Origin: Cystobasidiopsis lactophilus
Lineage: Eukaryota > Basidiomycota > Agaricostilbomycetes > Agaricostilbales > Chionosphaeraceae
NCBI GenBank assembly: GCA_001599975.1
Contig: BCIO01000004.1
Span: forward strand, 471,434 to 535,433
Length of the DNA: 64,000 nt
Direction of reading: 5' to 3'
Notes under the pieces: generated by a model
The model's input: only the letters and a program-made list of their open reading frames with translations
Databases searched by the model: none
Told to the model about the DNA's origin: nothing
Program-made: the position numbers and the translations under genes
In this document: positions 57,064 to 64,000 of the stretch, one piece after another
How the letters are laid out: each line of letters opens with the position of its first letter
How positions within the stretch are numbered: position 1 is the first letter of the stretch

Positions 57064-58840
57064 TCAGCCAAGCCAGAGCGCCACCGTCGCCACCACGACC
57101 GCCAGCGCAGGTCTTGTCAGCCTGACCGCCGAGCTCGGATTCCTCACATCCAGCAACACGTCCGTTTGCATGGCGTTGCAGAACATGTTGCCAAATCGGT
57201 CCCCGCTCCGGCCGTGTTGGGTAACGGCGCCCTGGTTGCCGCCCTGGAGCTGCTCCGACTTCAGGTGCTGCAGTTGGCCATAGCTCGCTGCCATGGTTTG
57301 GCTCTTCAACGGGCAAGTCCAGGACATCATCGAAGGGCAAGACGCGGCGACCAAGTTGCACAACGCCGAGCATGGCGGGACTTCGGCGTAAGGGAAGGGC
57401 GGGCTCGGGTTGAAAGCGGCCAAAGTGGTGAGGTTGGCCAAGCCAGAAGCGGAAAACTGGGGCGTTCGAGACGTAGCGGGGTCGGTCCGGATGAGCAGGG
57501 TCTCGACCGAGTTGGGGATGGGCTGGTTGGAGAAGACGACCTGCGAGTCCTGGTTGCGCGAGTAGTTGCGGTTGGCAGTCTGCACTTCGTCATCGGGGAT
57601 GTCGGTGCAGCGGGGTAAGAGGACGGAGCAGAGCCAAGAGGTGTAGGCCGCCAGGCAATCGGTGCAGGTGCGGACCGATGAGAACTTGTTCTGCGAGGGC
57701 ACGTCGCACGGGAAGGTGCGCAGTGTGGTGTTGAAGTTCTGAATGTGAGGAGCGAGGATGGAGTCGTAGGCTTGGTACAGATCGGCGGTCGGCACCTCCG
57801 GTGGTGAGGGCACTGCATAAGCCAATTGAGGGCATGTCGGGTAGGCGAACAGCAGGCGGCAATTTGGAGCTGTGAGTAGACACCAAATTTTGCAATAAGC
57901 ATGTTGTCAAAGAGGAATGAGCGGCCGAAAGAAACGCACTGGTCTTAGTCTGCAGGTACTGCGCTTGATACAGCCTCATGCCCGTGGCCACGACCGGGTT
58001 GGAAATAGTCTCCCTTGACGCCGCCTCTTGGCCGGTCATTTCCAGCCCCCACACCGTGTAGTTCGCCCCAACGTCCAAGCCCTCGACAAACCACTGCGTT
58101 CTCAGCCCGCCGTCCAAGTGCTTTTGCAGGTCCAAGCCCGTCGCGCCCTCTTGCGCCGAGATAGTGAAGACGCCACGGGTGGTGTTGGTGATCTGTATCG
58201 AGGACTGAGGGACGACGGTGGCCACCGTGCGAAGGTAGCAGGCCGAGTGCTTGAGCGCGTTGGACACCCGGTCCGTCTCGACCACGACCAGCGTGGAGTC
58301 CGGGGCTGCACCGAGCGAAGGGAAGAACGTAGGCCCCGATAGCAGGGCGGACGAGTTGCCAGAGTCCTCGAGCTGGAAGCGGGGGAAGCGGTCGAGCAGG
58401 TGCATGGGCTCCGTGTTGGAGACGCCGAGCTGAAACGCCCACTGGCCGGTGGCATTGGCGGACGCTGGCGCTTGCACAGTGATGAAGACGCCGTCTGTAA
58501 AGGCCGTAGACCGGCTCAAGGTCAGGTTGGCAAAGCCAAAGGCGGAAGCGGCCGAGAGCAGCGCATTCGCTACGTTGGCCGAAGCGTCGCTCGAGTTGAA
58601 CGCAAACAGCACGTCGCTTGTACTCAAATCGTTCAAATCAGCTTGGGACGGGCCAGAGCAGATGTTGAGCGTCACAAAGGTCGACTTGAAAGTTGTTTGC
58701 GCTGGGAACAGGAAGGTCGCCGCCGCCGCTTGATCCAGCGTGAACGAGACGAGCGCCGGGCTCAGCAGGTTATTCGTTTGCCCGCTGACTGTGATTGTAC
58801 TGGCTGCCAGCGCCAGCAGAACCAGGCGTCGGGCCGTCAT
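57064..58840 (-). CDS. MID1: Mid1, stretch-activated calcium channel subunit
   Basis: Mid1 is the extracellular/ER-anchored regulatory partner of the Cch1 calcium channel, needed for Ca2+ influx under wall stress or mating. The signal peptide MTARRLVLLALAASTITVSG begins at 58840. The large first exon has many N-glycosylation sites (NSSD, NLTL, NATG, NTTR). An intron (GTGCGTTT ... CTCACAG, about 57872-57938) joins in phase 1 to NCRLLFAYPTCPQLAYAVPS, the family hallmark. The Cys-rich domain follows: VRTCTDCLAAYTSWLCSVLL, PRCTDIPDDE and PPCSALCNLVAASCPSMMSW. The end is hydrophobic (LAVVVATVALWLG), a possible anchor signal. About 570 residues, normal for the family. Its 3' end is duplicated downstream. 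Confidence -1.
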
Positions 58841-59472
58841 GATTCGTTCATTTGTTCAACGCGCAGCCAGGTCGTCGTTTCTCGTCAACCGAGACTCGCC
58901 TTCTTGCGTCGGCCATGCCAGCCATGTCTCATTTTAGTCGCTTATTGGTTCTGTACTCAATGGGGCGCCTATGCTCAGAACCAGCCGTGGAGACGTTTGG
59001 GGCCCTCGTTATCCTGGGCGCTTCGAAATTTGAGGTTTGGGCCTGACGCTTCCCAGCGATTCGGACTGGCTCTATTCAAAGTTGGAGCTGTGCGGCACTA
59101 GTGCAGATGCTACACGAGTTGCGCTCTGTCGATAGACGCTGCGGTCACGTACGATGATGCCAAAACCGTGCGCCTCGGACGAGCCCAGAGCCGCCCCCAG
59201 AGCGGTGCCAACAGAGTTGCGCCTTTCCAGCCCTCCGACCCTAGAAAATCGCCGTAATGAACTGCACTGGTGACTCAGGCAGTCCGGAGCGGCTCTAATT
59301 TTAACAGGTCTCGGTTTTGCAGGGTTTCATCAGGCCTGCTCCCGGACCAAGCTCTTTTCAGACGGCTCGGACGCGTTGAGGCAAGGAGAATGCTCTTCAA
59401 GGACTGGATTCAGTGAGTTGCTGCAGAGCCGAGCGCGATCAAGGTACCTTGCTCACACCGACGAGCGACAGC
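58841..59472. other. Divergent intergenic region
   Basis: About 630 bp between the starts of MID1 (minus) and the sterol-desaturase-family gene (plus). Short frames only; it should contain both promoters. Confidence -1.
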
Positions 59473-60495
59473 ATGTCTCTCGTCCTCTGGACCCACATTC
59501 TCCTTGTGCCAATCCTGCAATCCCTCCTTCATCTCCAATCTGTCTACTTTATCTTTGCGCTGCATTGGGTTGCCCATGTCGTCTTCCACCAAAACCTAAA
59601 GAAAGTGAGTCCTGGTGCCCTTCTCAGTTTTGACGGACCCGCGCTGACACGAACGGCCTAAAGTTCCTAATCCGCCCTCTAATCATGAAACATGGCCTCC
59701 TAGCAGGCGATAAACCGCGATCGAGGGTGTCGGAAGAAGCCAGATCTAAAAGCGTTTTGGGTGGCGTGCTGGGCGCGGGTCTCCGGGTGGCCTCCCTGTT
59801 TCTGTCTGCCTACGACGGCCCGCGGACCGCGTTTTGCCTGCGAGCGGACTGGTATCCGAAGATGGTGGTCTACGTGGTCCTGCTCGATCTCGTCTTCTAC
59901 GTTGCCCACCGGTCCCAGCATCGGTCCAAGTTCTTGTTCAAGCACATCCACGGGCAGCATCACAGCATGCTCTTGCCAAATGTTTTCTCGACTACCTACG
60001 ACTCGGCTGGCGAAAAGTGTGAGTCGTGTTTTCTGCCTTTGAAGGTGCCGAAGTCGTGCCCCCTTACCGACATTTTTTTCCGATCAAGTCTTCAATACAT
60101 TCTGCCAGTTCCAGATCGTCAATTGTGTCGTGCCGTTTACGTTCTGGGAGTTGCATACTGTTTATTGCGCCATTCATCTGGTCGTGAGTAACTGCATGAT
60201 TTCCTCTGGCACGGGCAGTCCTGATTCTCTACCTGACGTTCAGGAGTGTCTTGGGCATTCTGGCGTCAAAGCTCATCTAACAAATCCGTTCTTGCCTTGG
60301 TTCACCTGGCTGGGCATCGAGCTCACCGTCGAGGATCACGACCTTCACCACCGCCGGATGCTCGGCAACTATTCGAAGCAATCCCGACTTTGGGATATCC
60401 TTTTTGGCACCGTAAGTTCATGTTTGTCATTTTTGTGGGGCCCATGCTCACCCTAAAACGAGCAATCGCAGGCCCTGCCGCGGCTCGAAACTTGA
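59473..60495 (+). CDS. Fatty acid hydroxylase/sterol desaturase superfamily membrane protein
   Basis: Members use a di-iron centre held by His boxes to hydroxylate or desaturate lipids in the ER membrane. The start MSLVLWTHILLVPILQSLLH gives a hydrophobic N-terminus. The His boxes are visible: AHRSQHRSKFLFKHIHGQHH (HxxxH and HxxHH) and ELTVEDHDLHHRRMLGNYSK (HDLHH). A FWELHTVYCAIHLVV helix supplies the middle box. The protein ends SRLWDILFGT joined by a GTAAGT ... CGCAG intron to ALPRLET, a typical family end, stopping at 60495. Introns: 59604-59662 with an AAG acceptor, about 60019-60089 with an AAG acceptor, about 60184-60220, and about 60412-60471. Substrate (sterol, sphingolipid or other) not deducible. 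Confidence -1.
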
Positions 60496-60954
60496 GTTTG
60501 CCACCGACATTTCGCAAGTTTCATGGCTGGGTACAGCACGCTTCTGATGCCCGCAAACTAGAATCTAGATATGTTCACCTGGTGTGTTAGGTGTATGGCA
60601 GCCTTTGGGGTGTGATCAGGCTCGACCTCTCCCGCAATAGATGACATCCCGGGGTGGCAAAAACGAGCTCGTTGTAGTACGCCTATGTGTTGTGCTAGCA
60701 GCAGCATCATCCATCTAGTGTAATTAGCATTAAACTGGCATCTTGCGAGGACCAGTAGTCTTCTGCTCTTTCGACAGCGAGACCGACGAACAGCCCGAAC
60801 TTCAGCTTTGCTCTCGCTCGACCAGCTGGCTCTGAGAAAGTAAAGCCCCTGCGCATTGACTTCTGGACAGTGCCAGTCATATACAAGCACCTCCCAGCCA
60901 GCTCGCACCGTTGCCTTTGTGACCTGACGGCCGCCTCCGAGTCCAAAGAATATC
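60496..60954. other. Intergenic stretch
   Basis: About 460 bp between the sterol-desaturase-family gene and the aldo-keto reductase gene, both on the plus strand. No supported gene. Confidence -1.
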
Positions 60955-62042
60955 ATGGCTGCTTGGCCTCCTCTCAAAATGCGCTCTGGAGCAGAGATTC
61001 CGTCGCTGGCTTTTGGCACTGGTCGATTTCGCACGATACCCAACCCTCCGGATGCAACGCAGTTCGTGGCAAAGGCCTTGGAATTGGGTTACCACCACAT
61101 CGGTAAGTTTCTTTTGCCACATTGCTGTTCCGCGGCACCGCCCACATTCCTTTACTTCTTCCAGATACTGCCCAACACTATGAGACTGAGCCCTATGTTG
61201 GTCAGGCGCTGGCATCTGCCTCGACGAAGCCTTTCGTAACGACGAAATGGGGCTACGGCAACAAGGAGTGCCTGTCTGTCCCTGAGTCAATCGATAACAG
61301 CATCAAAGCTGTGAGCTTGCCTTTCAAATGCTCCTCTCAAAATAGCAGATCTGATTTGGGGTGCTTGAAGCTCGGGATTTCAGCTCCTGACTTGTATCTA
61401 ATTCATGTGCGTTCAGCTACGTTATCAGAATCTCTCACTTACAGCATGCAGTAGTCACCCCGCATGTGCGGCTCAGACGTACTCCCGACCTGGAAAGAGT
61501 TTCTGGAAGTCAAAGCCCAGGGGAAGGCCAAGCACTGTGGCGTCTCCAACTTCACAGTCGACCACCTCAAGTACATTCTAGACTCTGGAGTAGAGCTGCC
61601 AGAAGTCAATCAGGTTCGATTTTGTCTCTTTGATGCCTTCCTACACGGTCGTTATATTGCCCCCTCCTTAGATCGAATTCCACCCCGCGATTTACAAGAG
61701 CTTGGGGCCTCTCTTGGACTTTCATCAGCAGCACGGCATCTTAACAGAAGGTTACTCGCCTCTTCACTCTATCAGGACTGGCGAAGCCGTGCCACCTTCC
61801 TTCGAAGCTGTCTGCAAACGGGTTGGCGCCGACGCCAGCTCCGTCTTGTTGGCTTGGGCGAAGAGCAAAGGAGTTGTAGTCATAACGTGAGCTTCAGAGC
61901 ATCCCTCGCCTCCTCTGGGTAATCGTGCTGACGAACACTCCGCAGGTCAAGCAGCAACCCCGAGCGAACCAAACAAGCCTTGGACGCTGGCCACCTCAAG
62001 CTTTCGGGGGAGGACATTGCCAGCATTGACAAATGGGTGTAA
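60955..62042 (+). CDS. Aldo-keto reductase
   Basis: AKRs reduce aldehydes/ketones with NADPH on a TIM barrel. The start MAAWPPLKMRSGAEIPSLAF continues FGTGRFRTIP. Splicing (GTAAGT ... TTCCAG) joins YHHI to DTAQHYETEPYVGQAL, supplying catalytic Asp and Tyr. FVTTKWGYGNK supplies the Lys and APDLYLIH joined to SPRM supplies the His, so the tetrad is complete. KHCGVSNFTVDHLKYIL, EFHPAIYKSLGPLLDFHQQH and VLLAWAKSKGVVVITSSSNP follow, ending SIDKWV at 62042. Seven short introns or so. Length is normal (about 280 residues). Substrate unknown; convergent with the MFS transporter 139 bp away. Confidence -1.
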
Positions 62043-62181
62043 TTCAAGCAAGCTGCTCGACGTATTGTCCTCGCACAAGTAGAGTACAATTCTTGAAATA
62101 CGATCTTGAAGCCCATTACCAGCCATAATCTTGACTAACAACCAGTTGTACGACGCCTTCCATCTTGAACTGAGCGAGGTC

Positions 62182-64000
62182 TTAGACCTTTGCTCGCTCT
62201 CGAGCAAGGTCTCGGATGATATCGTCTTGCCTGATGGCCACCTCTTTCTCGTCTCCGAACAGGGCAGCACTTTGATGATATCGTCTCAAGCTCGGTTCAA
62301 TCACAAATTGAGCTGGACTTACATCTCTTCCAAGGGGACCATTCGTGTCTGTGCAAAATTTAATGGAGAGTTTCGATTGGGTGCGCTCTCCTTACCTCGA
62401 TAATGAAGAAGTAGCACAAAACTGCTCCTATGGCGCAGAGGAAGATGAAGATAAGGTAAAACTTCCATCCAAGATTGGCTATTCCGTATGGAGCAGCATA
62501 GGTGATCCACGTGTCTTGCAGAGTGAAGGCGGAAATGGCAAAGCAGATTCCCTGCATCATGGGTTCAGCTGCAATCACCACGAGAAGACTGACATGACCA
62601 CCTTGACTCTTAGGTGCGTAGGCATGATTTCGGCTGGCAGGAAAGGTTCAGTTACGACCGTTGTTTATTTCGCCTCTGGCACGAACCGACGACGACAAAT
62701 TGAGTCGCTTCTGAGAACATGTACTGCAGAGTGACGTCAGCGCTCGTCAGCCGTGCATATTCGGTAAGCGAAGAAGACCTACGCAAGTATAGAAAATGAA
62801 GAACCAAGCCACGATGGCCGCTTTACCTGCCTTGTTGTCGGAATCGCTGTATTGGGCCGTGAGGGCGGTAATGATGATCAAGTTGATCACCGATGCACTA
62901 TTTTATCTGTCACAAATTGCAGAAGCAATTGTCAGTGGTGACTCACAACATGGCGAACAGCACCAGCGGACGTCTTCCAATCCGATCGAGTAAGAACATT
63001 TGGGTGATACCGAAGATCCTACAGCCTAAACTCAGCATAATTAAGGAAGGGCATTGTCCCACACACGGAGCCAAAGACGTGTATCCGGCAGCAATGAGCA
63101 AAGACTGCTTGGCGGAGTAACCCAACCTGTGCGCCTGATCAGCGACGTTAGCTATGGCAAGGTGGAAGCGCACGCAGAGTACAAGATTGGTCCATAGATC
63201 GTGATGATCCCTAAGGCGAAAATGAGTGAGTCGCGCATCGCAAAAGGCCATCGGCAAAGAGAGAAATCTGGCAAACAGCCACGTACCAACGCCTTGCCAC
63301 TGTACGACTGTCTGCAGGAGGTACGACACAAGAGCTCGTCGACGATTGGCCGGCGTTTTGAGCATGCCAGTCCAGGATGAGTCCAAAGAGTTGTCCAGCG
63401 CGCACTGGGCGACCAATTGCTTGTACTCGATTAAAGCGTAAAGATCTTCCGGGTCGTCAGGTGAGTGATGCATCTTCTTGAGGACTTCGAGTGCCTTTTG
63501 GTCGTAGCCGTTCATGCACAGCCAGCGTGGGGATTCCGGCACCTGAAATCAGCTCCCCATCAACTCTCGCTCGGGCCACCATCAAATATAGCTGCGCATC
63601 AGCTCGCGCTTTGCTCACTCACAAAGGGGAGGAACGCCATGTGCGTCAAAGGGAAGATCAAGCCGATCAAAACCACAACGCGCCAAGCTGCGGGTCCGTC
63701 CCAGAAAGAAAAGCCATAGCCCGACCAACCGGCCAAGCCGAATGCAAAGGCAAAAGAGCCCCCGACGGCTCCAGAGACTGGCAATGGTATGTCAGATTTA
63801 AGTTAATCAACAGGTTGGGCTCTGCATTGCCGATTCAGGCCACTTACGGAAGCCGCGAGATTCACTGACGGCCATCTCAGAATTGAACGCCGAATTCGAT
63901 ATGATGTAGGCCCATGAGCCATAACCGCTGACAAGTCTGGCGATGATCAGCATTGCCCAACTGTTCGTGCAGCCGCCGGTCAAAGCTGTGATCAACTCTC
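62182..64000 (-). CDS. MFS sugar transporter, 5' end outside window
   Basis: Member of the major facilitator sugar transporter family; the N-terminal part lies beyond 64000. Visible: MLIIARLVSGYGSWAYIISN with SEMAVSESRG (the R-G-x-G and E-x-x-x-x-x-R-G type motifs), GFSFWDGPAAWRVVVLIGLI, VPESPRWLCMNGYDQKALEV (PESPRWL signature), a central loop, FLLDRIGRRPLVLFAM (D-x-x-GRR), and late helices such as KFYLIFIFLCAIGAVLCYFF. The end splices ETRMVPLEE to IAALFGDEKEVAIRQDD and DLARERAKV, with a GTAAGTCC donor and AAAG acceptor near 62256-62310, giving stop TAA complementing 62182-62184. Frequent introns. The substrate is probably a hexose or disaccharide, by family only. Confidence -1.

Overview
The window is nuclear DNA from a fungus, most likely a basidiomycete. 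The genes are dense and split by many short introns of about 45-70 nt with GT(G/A)(A/C)G donors, CTRAY-like branch points and CAG/TAG/AAG acceptors. The recognisable set is fungal: Mia40, cohesin Scc3/STAG, V-ATPase subunit a, EMC1, the Chl1/DDX11 helicase, the Mid1 calcium-channel subunit, GPI-type cell-wall enzymes and F-box-like proteins. Coding regions are moderately GC-rich. I cannot name the species. There is one N, at 1533.

Left end (1-7860). Two arrays of intron-like modules flank the MIA40 gene (3291-4418). The left array (1-2974, open to the left) is a higher-order repeat: five different modules form a unit of about 720 bp, present about four times. The right array (4563-7860) has about 25 modules spaced mostly 130-150 bp apart. 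In both, each module is about 60-80 nt, starts with GTGAG/GTGCG and ends with CACAG. Most carry a TTTAGATC-like box, a CTRAY branch-point candidate and a short complementary arm that can form a hairpin. The stretches between modules do not keep a reading frame. This is the most unusual feature of the window.

Housekeeping block (8101-20157): an Apd1-like thioredoxin/[2Fe-2S] protein, cohesin SCC3, a hypothetical protein, an F-box-like protein and a GT23-like Golgi glycosyltransferase run on the minus strand. A divergent hypothetical gene starts 44 bp from the glycosyltransferase start.

Cell-surface carbohydrate block (20433-41737): three tandem GH16-like genes, V-ATPase subunit a on the minus strand, a hypothetical gene, an F-box-like gene, two AA14-like LPMO candidates around another hypothetical gene, a GH26-like gene and a membrane-anchored PC-esterase-like SGNH hydrolase. 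Most enzymes here have a signal peptide and a Ser/Thr-rich, GPI-type tail, which suggests wall remodelling or polysaccharide attack at the cell surface.

Right part (41734-64000): an OsmC-like protein overlaps the PC-esterase gene at the stop codons and is divergent from EMC1. Then come a three-copy tandem family of unknown membrane-associated Cys-motif proteins, the CHL1 helicase overlapping tail-to-tail with an HD-domain hydrolase, several small hypothetical genes, and MID1 with a duplicated copy of its 3' end. The block ends with a fatty-acid-hydroxylase/sterol-desaturase-family protein, an aldo-keto reductase and the 3' part of an MFS sugar transporter cut by the window edge.

Exon-intron structures were worked out by hand from splice motifs, frame and family conservation. 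Outer CDS coordinates include introns. I saw no convincing tRNA, rRNA, CRISPR array or retroelement.
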